Assembly: GCA_023382975.1 (NCBI GenBank)
Contig: JAHDXO010000066.1
Coordinates: 1 to 54,057, forward strand
Length of the DNA stretch: 54,057 nucleotides
DNA from: Pirellulaceae bacterium
Lineage (GTDB): Bacteria; Planctomycetota; Planctomycetia; Pirellulales; Pirellulaceae
Reading direction: 5' to 3'
Shown: positions 19,881-27,881 of the stretch, piece by piece
How the letters are laid out: each line of letters begins with the position of its first letter
Numbering within the stretch: position 1 is the stretch's first letter
Notes under the pieces: model-generated
The model's input: the letters and a program-made list of their open reading frames with translations, nothing else
The model's database searches: none
What the model was told of the DNA's origin: nothing
Position numbers and translations under genes: made by a program

Positions 19881-20318
19881 TCGGACGGTCGCCTGAAGTC
19901 AACGCCGTGGCTGGAATGTGGCCGAGCCGCGCAACCGACCGAAGGCCTCCAGGGTCGGGGAGATCTTCGGTCGTCGGTTTCGGCGGAGGCGAGCCGAGGC
20001 ACGCCTACAGCCGATTCACAATTTGGGGTCGGCCGCACGAATACGACCATCGCGACAGTCGGCCAAATGAGATGGGGCATTCTAACGTTCCCGAGACGTA
20101 GAATGCTCCATTTTTCTTTTCTTGCTTCCCAATTGCGACGAGAGCCAAACGAAGCGGCGTCCGAATTCTTGTTTTTTCAAGAAGATAATGAAGTCGGGCA
20201 GCATCTAACATGACAACAGCGACGCAAGGAAATATGAGACCGGTCAATGTTTGCTGTGGCGCTTTGGTAATGTGTGGAATCTCGAAAAATTGTTCTGCTG
20301 CAAGAAAGGAAACAGACC
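19881..20318. other. Intergenic region downstream of sodA (438 bp)
   Basis: The first ~190 bases have no recognisable feature. A strong intrinsic terminator is at 20072-20123. The remaining ~195 bases are AT-richer and form the leader of the cysteine-rich gene. An AAGAAAGGAA ribosome-binding site sits at its end. No RNA gene recognised. Confidence 0.55.
20072..20123 (+). terminator. Intrinsic terminator after sodA
   Basis: ATGGGGCATTCTA (20072-20084) pairs with TAGAATGCTCCAT (20099-20111) as a 13-bp stem with one G-U pair, around a 14-base loop. TTTTTCTTTTCTT follows directly. Confidence 0.9.
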
Positions 20319-20621
20319 ATGTTGTCTCGAATTTTGGTAATCGCGGCTGTGGTTGCCGCCTTGGCGATCGGATTTCAAGCTCAAGCCCAGCGTTTGTCGG
20401 CCGCGGATGCCGCCGCGGAACAACCCGCCTGCTGCGCTGCCCAGGCGGTTTGCTGCGACGTTCCGGAGCCTTGCTGCTCGGTTGCGCCTGCGGCACCGCG
20501 CGGTGTTGAAACGGTCGGCGATGGATTTGCCGAAGACTCGGAGCCGACGCAAGTTGCCAAGCCGACTTGCTGCGCGAAGCAAGCCTACTGCTGCAAGTTG
20601 CAGCGACCGTGCTGCCGTTGA
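20319..20621 (+). CDS. Small secreted protein with two CC-x5-CC-x5-CC cassettes
   Basis: 100 residues. Start ATG 20319 follows AGAAAGGA at a normal distance. Residues 1-24 form a signal peptide ending in AQAQ. The mature part has twelve cysteines, all as adjacent pairs: Cys38-39, 45-46, 52-53 and Cys84-85, 91-92, 98-99. Both triplets have the same spacing, CC-x5-CC-x5-CC, and similar surrounding residues (ACCAAQAVCCDVPEPCC versus TCCAKQAYCCKLQRPCC), so the protein contains an internal duplication. A thiol-metal binding or redox role in the periplasm or outside the cell is inferred. It lies 134 bases before an ECF sigma/anti-sigma pair whose outer domain is also cysteine-rich, so a shared regulon is plausible. 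No known family recognised. Confidence 0.8.
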   Translation: MLSRILVIAAVVAALAIGFQAQAQRLSAADAAAEQPACCAAQAVCCDVPEPCCSVAPAAPRGVETVGDGFAEDSEPTQVAKPTCCAKQAYCCKLQRPCCR

Positions 20622-20755
20622 ATCGTCCGGGATCACGCTGATCGAAGCCGACCCGGATTCTCGTAGAATGCGTGCTTGCGACAGGCCGTCCCTATGGCTG
20701 CTGCGATGGGGACGGCTCGGCACGGTTGCGACGACAACGTTCGATGCCAGGGACT

Positions 20756-21352
20756 ATGATCGCGATGCCCGACTCGAATCCAGAACACCGACACGACGAT
20801 CCCGTGGCGGACGCTCCTGAGCGGTCCAACGTGGCTGACTTGGTTGCCGGCTGTCAGGTGGGAAGCCGCGAGGCTCAGCGATCGCTGTACGACTTATTCC
20901 ATGCTTCGACCTATCGCGTGGTGGCACGGATGGTGGGCGAGCACGAAGCGGCCGACGTCGTTCAAGATGTGTTCCTCCAGGTCTATGCCAAGGTCTCCCA
21001 GTTCGCGGGACGAGCGAGTTTTGCCACTTGGCTGTACCGATTGACGGTCAACGCCGCGTTGCAGCACCTGCGAAAGACCCGTCGCCAACGACATGCAAGC
21101 CTGGACAACGACCCCGAGGATTTGCGCGCCGCTAAAGGTCAAACGAGCGATCATCAAGAAATGCTGCAAGCGGCGCTGCTACGCATCGACCCGCAACTGC
21201 GGGCCATTTTCCTGCTGCGCGAACTGGAAGACCAATCGTATCGGGACATCGCTCATGTGCTGCAAATCCCGGAAGGAACTGTCGGCTCGCGGTTGAATCG
21301 AGCCAGACGCGAACTGAGGGAACAACTCATTGCTCTTGGCTGGGAGACGTGA
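20756..21352 (+). CDS. ECF-type RNA polymerase sigma factor
   Basis: About 198 residues from ATG 20756. ATG 20765 or 20744 are possible alternatives, since the upstream GGGA is weak. Region 2 spans residues ~40-105, with the DVVQDVFLQVYAKVSQF helix and the FATWLYRLTVNAALQHLRK promoter -10 recognition helix. Region 4 spans ~145-193, with LRELEDQSYRDIAHVLQIPE, then GTVGSRLNRARRELREQL as the -35 recognition helix-turn-helix. Sigma regions 1 and 3 are absent, as in extracytoplasmic-function factors. One base separates its stop from the anti-sigma start, so the two are translated as a pair. Expected to respond to a signal sensed outside the cytoplasm. Confidence 0.93.
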   Translation: MIAMPDSNPEHRHDDPVADAPERSNVADLVAGCQVGSREAQRSLYDLFHASTYRVVARMVGEHEAADVVQDVFLQVYAKVSQFAGRASFATWLYRLTVNAALQHLRKTRRQRHASLDNDPEDLRAAKGQTSDHQEMLQAALLRIDPQLRAIFLLRELEDQSYRDIAHVLQIPEGTVGSRLNRARRELREQLIALGWET

Positions 21353-21353
21353 C

Positions 21354-22193
21354 ATGAACTGTTCGGAAGTCCAAGAGAACCTGTCGGCGTATTATGACGG
21401 CGAGTTGAGCCCGACCGCGCGCCGAAAAGTCGATGATCACCTCGCATTGTGCAAGTCATGTTGCGACGAACTGCGGTGCTTTGTCAGTCTATCGGGTCTG
21501 GCGAAACAAGATATCGGGCCGGCCGTTCCCGACGACCTATGGCGCCGCATCGAACGGGGATTGGAGGAACCGTCGAATGGCGTTTCGCGGCCTTCCGAGA
21601 CTCGACCGGGACGACGGTATGCGGGCCTGTTGGGATTGGCGGCGGGATTGCTGATCACCGTAACCGGCACCGTCCTTTGGTATCGCGCGGCGGGCAGCGG
21701 AACGGATCGGCATGCCATGCCCGATCTGGTTCAGTTTGCCAGCTTACTCCGTCGCGACCCTGCCGCTGCTCAGCAGATGCTGTTAGCTGCGTACGCCGGC
21801 AAACCCATTTCCCGGGATCAGGCAGTCCAGGGTTTGGGATACATGCCCGTCGCACTCCGCCGCATTCCGGACGGTTATCGATTGCACTCCACCTACTCGT
21901 TGGACATGCCCTGTTGCCAATGCATGCAGGTACTGTACGAGCGAGGTGACGGAGGAATGATCGCGGTCTTCGAACAGTCGTCCACCCAGCCGTTTGCTGC
22001 GGGTGATCGCTTTTCCGTTTGCACCGAGTGCAACGGCCAGCCGTGCCGGTTGATGCAAGCGGACGGCTGGTCGGTGGTTTCCTGTCAGATAGAAGACCGT
22101 CAATTGGCTATTGTCGGCGCAGCGGACAAGGATGAAGCACATGCCTTGCTGGCTTGGCTACAGGAGAACACCGTGGCAGGGTTGGATCTGTGA
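21354..22193 (+). CDS. Membrane-bound zinc-finger anti-sigma factor with cysteine-rich outer domain
   Basis: 279 residues, start ATG 21354 one base after the sigma-factor stop. The N-terminal ZAS domain has the H-x3-C-x2-C zinc motif (HLALCKSCC, His29, Cys33, Cys36), which binds and holds the partner sigma. A single membrane helix lies at about 89-111. The C-terminal domain faces outside the cytoplasm and contains CCQC (186-189), CTECNGQPC (222-230) and Cys243. These are far more cysteines than usual for this position and suggest metal or redox sensing (inference). The final ~90 residues form an alpha/beta domain of unknown type. It likely releases the sigma factor on a thiol- or metal-related cue. 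Confidence 0.9.
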   Translation: MNCSEVQENLSAYYDGELSPTARRKVDDHLALCKSCCDELRCFVSLSGLAKQDIGPAVPDDLWRRIERGLEEPSNGVSRPSETRPGRRYAGLLGLAAGLLITVTGTVLWYRAAGSGTDRHAMPDLVQFASLLRRDPAAAQQMLLAAYAGKPISRDQAVQGLGYMPVALRRIPDGYRLHSTYSLDMPCCQCMQVLYERGDGGMIAVFEQSSTQPFAAGDRFSVCTECNGQPCRLMQADGWSVVSCQIEDRQLAIVGAADKDEAHALLAWLQENTVAGLDL

Positions 22194-22339
22194 TCCCGAT
22201 CCTCTAGAATCTCAACATGTTCTAGTAGCGGCGGTTTCATGGTTTCACGGTGCTGCTTCCCGTTCTTCATCTCGTGGAGACGGCGCAAAATGGACCATGA
22301 TGGGTATTGAGCGCCGGCGATCCCAACGTCTGTTATTTC

Positions 22340-22354
22340 AAGGAGCCTTCAGTG
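22340..22354 (+). promoter_or_regulatory. Ribosome-binding site deciding a GTG start
   Basis: AAGGAG at 22340-22345 is followed by six bases and GTG at 22352. It selects this start over the in-frame TTG at 22307. Confidence 0.75.
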
Positions 22355-24310
22355 ACCCAAAGGAAGAGCCGCAGAAGCGGAGCAAGAAAGGGACGGTCGG
22401 GATCGACGGACTCAGGAGCCGCGAGCCGGAGCCGACTGGACGCGGTCACCGCTCGGCAGATGCTCGACGCCCGGTTCGCCTCGGCGTTTATCCTGTGGCG
22501 CACGGGTCGGCGAGGTGAAGCGGCCGATGAATTTCACCAACTGCTCGCGGCCGATCCCGGCGACCTGCATTTCGCGCGGTACTGGTTGGCCGCCTGCTTG
22601 TTTGACCTGAACCAGCACGACCGATTGGCGCAGTTGCTGGAGCAGCGCGACGAAGCGACGGCGCTCTGGCGGTATGCTCAGGCGTTGCTCGCTTTTCGGT
22701 TGGGCGGAGACACTGACGAAGCGCGGGCGATTCTGCAGGATGCAAAGCGGCTGGACGCGGGGTTTCTCGATTATCTGCTCGGCGATGCTGCGGTCCACGC
22801 CGCTCGGCCCGTTCGTTTCGGCGACAGCCGCCGGGAAGACGCCCATAGCCTCGCCGCGCTGTTTCTGCCTGCATGGCGTGCGACGCCGGGCGCAGCGACC
22901 TGGGCGCGCCGCGTTCTGCGCGTACCGCTGGTAAAGAAGGCCGAGGCGATGGCGTTTCCTCGCGAGGATCTGTCCAGACTGCCGCAGCGCGATGTGACAT
23001 GGCAAGTCGGTTTTCAGTTGCTCGACGAGGAGAAGCCGGATCAAGACGTTCCGATTTGGACTCTGGCGATTGCGGATATCGACAATCAGTGCCTGGTTTG
23101 TTTAACGGTACTGGAAGAGCTGCCGACGCCGGATGCGGTTTGGCGCGAGGTGCTTTCGACCTTGCGCAACCCCTTGGAAGGAAGCCCCCACCGCCCCGCG
23201 ACGCTGCAGGCGCCGGCGGACTGCTGCCGGGCATGGCGGGAGATGCTGGCCGAGATGTCGGTCGAGTGCGTCTCCGAGTACGACACCGAGCCGATGAACC
23301 AGTTGCTCGACGGGTTGGCTCTGGCGGTCCGCGCGCAGCGCTTGCCCGAATTGCCGAGCGACATCGATTTGCACGAGCTTCCTCAGACGGATGCGGTTTG
23401 GCAGGCCGCCTTCTACCGTTCGCCGACGATCATTTCGAACGACGAAATCGGCGTCCGACGTCCTTGGGGCGTCATCGTGGGCGATCGACAATCGGGCTAC
23501 ATCCTGTCCCACGGGTTGATCGACGGCGAGCCTTCGCCCGACCAGTTGTGGGACCGACTTGTCCGTTCGATGGCTCATCCCGGCGCGGACGAACCGCAGC
23601 GGCCGGCGACGGTCGAAGTCTCGGATTCCGACTGCTACGACTTTCTCAAGCCAAAGCTCCGCGAATTGGAGATCCGCTGCGTCTTGCGGGACGAATTGCC
23701 GGAGTTGGACGAATTCATCGACAGCTTGGTCAGGAGTTTCGAAGACCCCGGCAAATGCGCCTTGGCGGACGGGGCCGGAGTCACGTTGGACCAGATGGAA
23801 TCCTTCTACGACGCGGCGGCTCGGTACTTTGAACAAGCCCCGTGGCGGCACGTTCCGGGAGAGATTCCGATCGAGGTCCGCTGCCGCGGCTTGGCAGCAG
23901 GAACCCGCTATGCCATCGTGCTGGGCCGCACGGGAGTCACGCTGGGACTGGTTCTGTTTGATCGCCGCGAGGATGCCTTGGGGCTGATCACCGGACAGAA
24001 GCATTGGGACGAGCTGTCGGCCTTCACCGTGATCTTCGAGGAAGACGCCATCATGGCGCCGATCGACCTCACCTTGGTTGAACGCCGCGACTGGCCCATC
24101 GCCACGCCGGAAGCCTATCCGGCCGCGATGCGTTTGGAGCCCGGACGCACGCCGCAATCGCCTTCGAGCGACGATCTGGTCTTCATCGAGGGCTGTCTCC
24201 GCACGATCCCCGACTTCGTAGCCAGCGGCCACGATGCCAAATCCTACGAAGTGACCGCCGCCGACCAACGCTTCAAACTGCGCCTGCTCTGGCCGTTCCG
24301 GGCGAGTTGA
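22352..24310 (+). CDS. Protein of unknown function with N-terminal helical repeats and a duplicated ~165-residue module
   Basis: 652 residues. GTG 22352 is preferred because AAGGAG (22340-22345) sits 6 bases before it. A TTG at 22307 in the same frame has no such site. The N-terminus is basic (TQRKSRRSGARKGR). Residues ~35-150 resemble TPR-like helical pairs (RYWLAACLFDLNQHDRL). Two paralogous modules follow, each starting WQxxF and sharing the series W-x-x-x-x-x-x-PLE/HPG, RPAT, a hydrophobic-acidic helix and a final LD-x-L/IDSLV helix; they resemble DUF6930/DUF7309-type domains of unknown function. The C-terminal ~170 residues form a third region. No signal peptide or membrane helix, so cytoplasmic. 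Function not known. Confidence 0.8.
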   Translation: MTQRKSRRSGARKGRSGSTDSGAASRSRLDAVTARQMLDARFASAFILWRTGRRGEAADEFHQLLAADPGDLHFARYWLAACLFDLNQHDRLAQLLEQRDEATALWRYAQALLAFRLGGDTDEARAILQDAKRLDAGFLDYLLGDAAVHAARPVRFGDSRREDAHSLAALFLPAWRATPGAATWARRVLRVPLVKKAEAMAFPREDLSRLPQRDVTWQVGFQLLDEEKPDQDVPIWTLAIADIDNQCLVCLTVLEELPTPDAVWREVLSTLRNPLEGSPHRPATLQAPADCCRAWREMLAEMSVECVSEYDTEPMNQLLDGLALAVRAQRLPELPSDIDLHELPQTDAVWQAAFYRSPTIISNDEIGVRRPWGVIVGDRQSGYILSHGLIDGEPSPDQLWDRLVRSMAHPGADEPQRPATVEVSDSDCYDFLKPKLRELEIRCVLRDELPELDEFIDSLVRSFEDPGKCALADGAGVTLDQMESFYDAAARYFEQAPWRHVPGEIPIEVRCRGLAAGTRYAIVLGRTGVTLGLVLFDRREDALGLITGQKHWDELSAFTVIFEEDAIMAPIDLTLVERRDWPIATPEAYPAAMRLEPGRTPQSPSSDDLVFIEGCLRTIPDFVASGHDAKSYEVTAADQRFKLRLLWPFRAS

Positions 24311-24627
24311 CGAAAGCATGGCGCCCCATGCTCCTGGCTCTGCGATAACGCATCTGAGTCGCCTCGGCGACGGCCAGCGTTTCTTTCGTCGCCATGGAAC
24401 GCAAACCTAGCTGAGTGGAACTTTTCGCTGACCTCACCCTAGAGTGATAGATCAATCGCCCGAGGTCACCCCCTTCAACTTAACGACAACTTGTTCTACG
24501 ACGTCGTCCCGAAGGCCTGGTGGTCTGCTGCAACGATGCTGGCGAGGCCCTGATCAGGGCGGTGCGGTGCTTGTGGCCGGCGTTGCTTTGCAGAACAATA
24601 CGGAGAACTCAAGGGGGGACGCCGTCG
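24311..24627. other. Intergenic region before the SACH operon (317 bp)
   Basis: It begins with a 7-bp hairpin (24315-24332) directly after the upstream stop. The rest should contain the promoter of the three-gene operon. I could not pick a convincing -35/-10 pair. AAGGGGGGAC at its end is the ribosome-binding site for ATG 24628. The upstream in-frame ATG at 24520 lacks a ribosome-binding site and would bury the signal peptide. Confidence 0.5.
24315..24332 (+). terminator. Short hairpin after the 652-residue gene
   Basis: AGCATGG and CCATGCT form a perfect 7-bp stem with a CGCC tetraloop, starting 5 bases after the stop codon. There is no T-tract, so termination is uncertain. Confidence 0.4.
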
Positions 24628-26394
24628 ATGTTTGGGTGTTGCTATCGCAGCGGGCGCTGTGCTGCTGGCTTGCTGTTCGTCCTGTTGGCTTGGGGCGATG
24701 GCGGATCGGACGCTTGGGCTCAGGGGCTGCAAGCCGATCTGCGGTGGGTCGAAGTCGAGGTGGCCTTGGCGCCCGATGGGCGGGCGATGGTCCAGTACAA
24801 GATCCGCTGGAACGTGGCGCGCGGGACCATGGGCGCGTTCTATTTCCAAGGAGAACAGGCTGCGATCGATTGGCACCGGTCTGGTTGCGGTGCGGTCGTC
24901 GACGGGCAGCGTCGCTATGACCTGGACCTGAAGAACCTGGGAGACCGCTGGGACGTGGTGCTCGCCAGGGGCCAGCGTTTCGGGCCCGGCGAGATCACCT
25001 TTGTTTTGACCTACTTTGCCGACTATTCGGCGGCCGGACACGTGGCGGCGACCAAGTCGCCGGAATTCGGTGAACTGGTCGTGTTCAACTGGGCGCCGGT
25101 CCAATGGGACGAGGCGTTGGAACACGCGACGGTGACAGTTCGCTGGCCGCTGGTGGTGGATCAGGCGGAGCTGACGCTGGACGAGGCGAGCGGACTGGGG
25201 CTGAGGACGGAACCCTTCGTCAACCAACGGTACAAACTGTCTTATCTCGGACGGCGAGGCACCGCGGTTTCCCCGCCGGTCGAGCCCGAAACGGGCGATC
25301 GCTATCTCGTCATCCGCGCGCACCGGGACCAATTGAATCCTAAAGAGAAATTTCCGCTGACGTACTACGTGCCTGCGAAGCATTTCAATCTGGCAGCCCG
25401 ACCCGCCACGACGGAACGGCCAGCGACCGCGCGTCCGTCGATGGCCGTCGAGGACGCCGCACCGCACGTGCCGCAGGAGTCCAGTCGCCGGATGCTGGTG
25501 TTCGGACTGATCGGCGGCTTGGTCGCAGCCGGATTCGCGGTCGTGGTGCTCAAGCACAGTTCCCTGATCAACGCCTCGGAGCGACTGGATGAACTGCAGT
25601 GGTACCGCGACGACTGGATCGTGCCCTCGATCCAGTTGAAGAGTTTTCGCCGCATCGGCAAAGTGGCCAAGTTGAACGCGATCGAAGTCGGCTACCTGTG
25701 CGACGTGCCACTCAAGACCCTGGTCGGCCTGATGTTGCGCGAACTAGAACAGCGGGGAGTTGTGCGAGTGCTGTCGCACCAACCGCTGCGGCTGGAGACG
25801 CTGGCCGACTTGCCGAAAGATGCCACGGCCTACCACGAGATCTTACTGCGCAACATCGAGCCGGATGGCGATGTCACGCCGCATACGCCTGCCGAGATGG
25901 TCCGAGCCATCACGCGCGGGATTCAGGAGAAAGCTTGGGATTGCGATCTCGAAGCGACTCGCGAGTTCTATCAGAAAGAGTTGGCCACAGCCTATCGCCG
26001 GGCTCATCAGGAGGCGGAAGCGTTCTGGCAAGGTCGTCCGGCATCCGAGAATCGACCCTTGGGTCAGCCGGTGGATCAGCCCGTGGACCGGACGCGGACG
26101 TACTATCCGTACTTCCACCACTACCACCAGCACCAGCGTGGTTGGGGTGGCCCGGAGGAGCCAGTCGACCAAATCGCGCGGGCGGTGCCGGATCCGGAAG
26201 GATTGGCTCAGCACAGCTATTCCTATTTCCTGAGCGGCGGATTCGAAGCGGCCAGCCAATACGCGGCCTCGGCTTGCCATAGTGCCTGTCACAGCGCCTG
26301 TCATTCGGCGTGTCACAGTGCGTGCCATAGCGCCTGTCATTCGGCTTGCCACAGTGCGTGTCACAGCGCATGCGTCAGCGGAGGAGCCCGCTGA
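24628..26394 (+). CDS. Membrane protein with C-terminal SACH tandem repeats, likely modification substrate
   Basis: 588 residues from ATG 24628 (AAGGGGGG upstream). Order of parts: signal peptide (1-~32, ending DAWAQ); extracytoplasmic beta-rich domain (~35-255) resembling the outer domain of DUF2207-type membrane proteins; Ala/Pro/Thr linker; one membrane helix (~289-308, LVFGLIGGLVAAGFAVVVL); cytoplasmic winged-helix-like segment (~345-395, LNAIEVGYLCDVPLKTLVG); helical region to ~470; Tyr/His-rich stretch (YFHHYHQHQ, ~495-503); then eight SACH units and one SACV (548-583), ending SGGAR. The repeat tail is predicted on the cytoplasmic side, where the co-translated radical SAM enzyme could reach it. 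Stop overlaps the next start. Function unknown; substrate role is inferred. Confidence 0.85.
   Translation: MFGCCYRSGRCAAGLLFVLLAWGDGGSDAWAQGLQADLRWVEVEVALAPDGRAMVQYKIRWNVARGTMGAFYFQGEQAAIDWHRSGCGAVVDGQRRYDLDLKNLGDRWDVVLARGQRFGPGEITFVLTYFADYSAAGHVAATKSPEFGELVVFNWAPVQWDEALEHATVTVRWPLVVDQAELTLDEASGLGLRTEPFVNQRYKLSYLGRRGTAVSPPVEPETGDRYLVIRAHRDQLNPKEKFPLTYYVPAKHFNLAARPATTERPATARPSMAVEDAAPHVPQESSRRMLVFGLIGGLVAAGFAVVVLKHSSLINASERLDELQWYRDDWIVPSIQLKSFRRIGKVAKLNAIEVGYLCDVPLKTLVGLMLRELEQRGVVRVLSHQPLRLETLADLPKDATAYHEILLRNIEPDGDVTPHTPAEMVRAITRGIQEKAWDCDLEATREFYQKELATAYRRAHQEAEAFWQGRPASENRPLGQPVDQPVDRTRTYYPYFHHYHQHQRGWGGPEEPVDQIARAVPDPEGLAQHSYSYFLSGGFEAASQYAASACHSACHSACHSACHSACHSACHSACHSACHSACVSGGAR
26269..26376 (+). 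repeat. Three tandem 36-bp units encoding nine SAC(H/V) tetrapeptides
   Basis: Units are 26269-26304, 26305-26340 and 26341-26376. Each encodes SACH three times, except that the last tetrapeptide is SACV. Serine codons run TCG, AGT, AGC in the same order in all three units. Ala, Cys and His codons vary at the third base, so the array grew as 36-bp (12-residue) units and later drifted only synonymously, apart from the final His to Val. Confidence 0.95.
26380..26386 (+). promoter_or_regulatory. Ribosome-binding site of the radical SAM gene inside the substrate's last codons
   Basis: GGAGGAG, made of the two glycine codons after the repeat array plus the next base, lies 7 bases before ATG 26394. 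The substrate's closing SGGAR thus doubles as the translation signal for the modifying enzyme. Confidence 0.8.
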
Positions 26395-27881
26395 TGACCA
26401 TCTCCGTCGAACTCCCGGTCGCAGCGCCGCCGGACGCCGAACCGTTCGGTTGGCGATGCGATGATCTGGGCTGGATCGACCCGTTCGTGGCCAACATCCG
26501 GCCGTACGTCCGCTTGCGCCGCGAAGACGGCGTCTTGATCAAGATGCCGACCGAGGTGTATCAGATCAATCCTGGCGGCTTGACGCTGCTGGGCCGGGCT
26601 CTGGCGGGCGAAACGATTGAGCAGATCGCGGTGTCCCTTGGCGCGACGGACGATCCCGAACGCATCCGGCAGATCCACACGTTCTTTTGCGATGTGCGCG
26701 ATCTGCTGGCCGGACGCTTGGGCAACGCCGCGGGCCGGGCGAGTACCGAAGTTACGCCATACACGGGCAGCTTCACGCGGTATCCGGTGTTGAGCGAGAT
26801 CGCGTTGACGTACCGCTGCAATTTGGCGTGTACGTTCTGTTACGCTGGGTGCGGAACGCCGGATGCGACGCCGGGCAACGCGGCGCACGAGAAACATCGC
26901 GACGGTTGGAAGTTCTGGCAGCGCAGCCGCTGGTGGCGACGACTGCATCCCGCCCGCGATCCACTACGGCAGGAGATGAGCCGTGAGGAAGTGTTCCGCG
27001 TAATCGACGAGATCGCGACGGCGGGCCGAGTGCCGAGCGTCAGTTTCACCGGGGGCGAGTGTACGCTGCGGCCGGAGTTGCCGGAGTTCGTGGCGCGGGC
27101 TCGCCAGTGCGGTATGCGGGTAAACCTGATCACCAACGGCATCGTCTGCGCGTCGCGCGGCTATGTGGATCGGCTGGTCGCCGCCGGTTTGACATCGGCC
27201 CAGGTCAGTCTCGAAGGCCCCACGGCCGCCTTGCATGACCGGCTGACTCAGCGTCCCGGCTCGTTCGACAGGACGCTCCGCGGGATCGGCAACCTGCGAG
27301 ATGCGGGACTGTACGTGCATACGAACACCACCGTCTGCGAGGACAATGCCGAGCATCTACTCGGGATGGTCGATCTGGCCCGGTCGCTCGAACTGCCTCA
27401 CCTGTCGATGAACCAACTGATTCCGACCGGCACGCCCAATCTGCCTCGGCACCGGGCCTTGAAAGTCTCCTATACGCGGATCGGTCCCTTGGTCCTGCGA
27501 GTCAGGGATCATGCCGAGCGGGTCGGCATCGATCTTCATTGGTACTCGCCCACCCCGTTTTGTATTTTCAATCCGATCCAGCATGGATTGGGCAACAAAG
27601 GCTGCGCCGCCTGCGACGGGTTGCTGCACGTTTCGCCCTCCGGCGAGGTGTTGCCGTGCTCGAGCTTCGCCCGCGGCGTTGGGAATTTGCTGGAACTCGG
27701 CTTCGAAGCCGTCTGGTTTGGAAAGCAGGCGCAATACTACAAGCAGAAGCGGCAGGCCCCGGCGCGTTGCCGCGTTTGCGAGCATTTCCCGCTGTGCCAG
27801 GGTGCTTGTACGCTTTACTGGAGTGGGATGGGGTATGACGAATTGCACCGGGCAACGCGACAAGGAGGACGAGATACGTGA
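26394..27881 (+). CDS. Radical SAM/SPASM peptide maturase with N-terminal PqqD-like domain
   Basis: 495 residues. ATG 26394 overlaps the upstream TGA by one base. Residues ~35-110 (REDGVLIKMPTEVYQINPGG, then an L-x-x-x-x-x-G-x-x-I-x-x-I helix and CDVRDLL) match the PqqD/RiPP-recognition-element pattern, which binds precursor peptides. The radical SAM core follows, with the iron-sulfur motif Cys142-x3-Cys146-x2-Cys149 (RCNLACTFCY) and SFTGGECTL at 217-225. The SPASM domain has Cys404, 407, 422, 459, 462, 468 and 472 (ending CRVCEHFPLCQGAC), room for two auxiliary clusters. Such enzymes form thioether, C-C or related links in ribosomal peptides. Here the SACH tail encoded just upstream is the obvious candidate substrate (inference). 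Four-base overlap with the next gene. Confidence 0.92.
   Translation: MTISVELPVAAPPDAEPFGWRCDDLGWIDPFVANIRPYVRLRREDGVLIKMPTEVYQINPGGLTLLGRALAGETIEQIAVSLGATDDPERIRQIHTFFCDVRDLLAGRLGNAAGRASTEVTPYTGSFTRYPVLSEIALTYRCNLACTFCYAGCGTPDATPGNAAHEKHRDGWKFWQRSRWWRRLHPARDPLRQEMSREEVFRVIDEIATAGRVPSVSFTGGECTLRPELPEFVARARQCGMRVNLITNGIVCASRGYVDRLVAAGLTSAQVSLEGPTAALHDRLTQRPGSFDRTLRGIGNLRDAGLYVHTNTTVCEDNAEHLLGMVDLARSLELPHLSMNQLIPTGTPNLPRHRALKVSYTRIGPLVLRVRDHAERVGIDLHWYSPTPFCIFNPIQHGLGNKGCAACDGLLHVSPSGEVLPCSSFARGVGNLLELGFEAVWFGKQAQYYKQKRQAPARCRVCEHFPLCQGACTLYWSGMGYDELHRATRQGGRDT

Noticed and set aside
26269..26376. Tandem repeat considered as a CRISPR-like or promoter repeat
   Set aside because: Units are contiguous without spacers, in frame, and keep protein sequence while changing third bases. 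This is a coding repeat.
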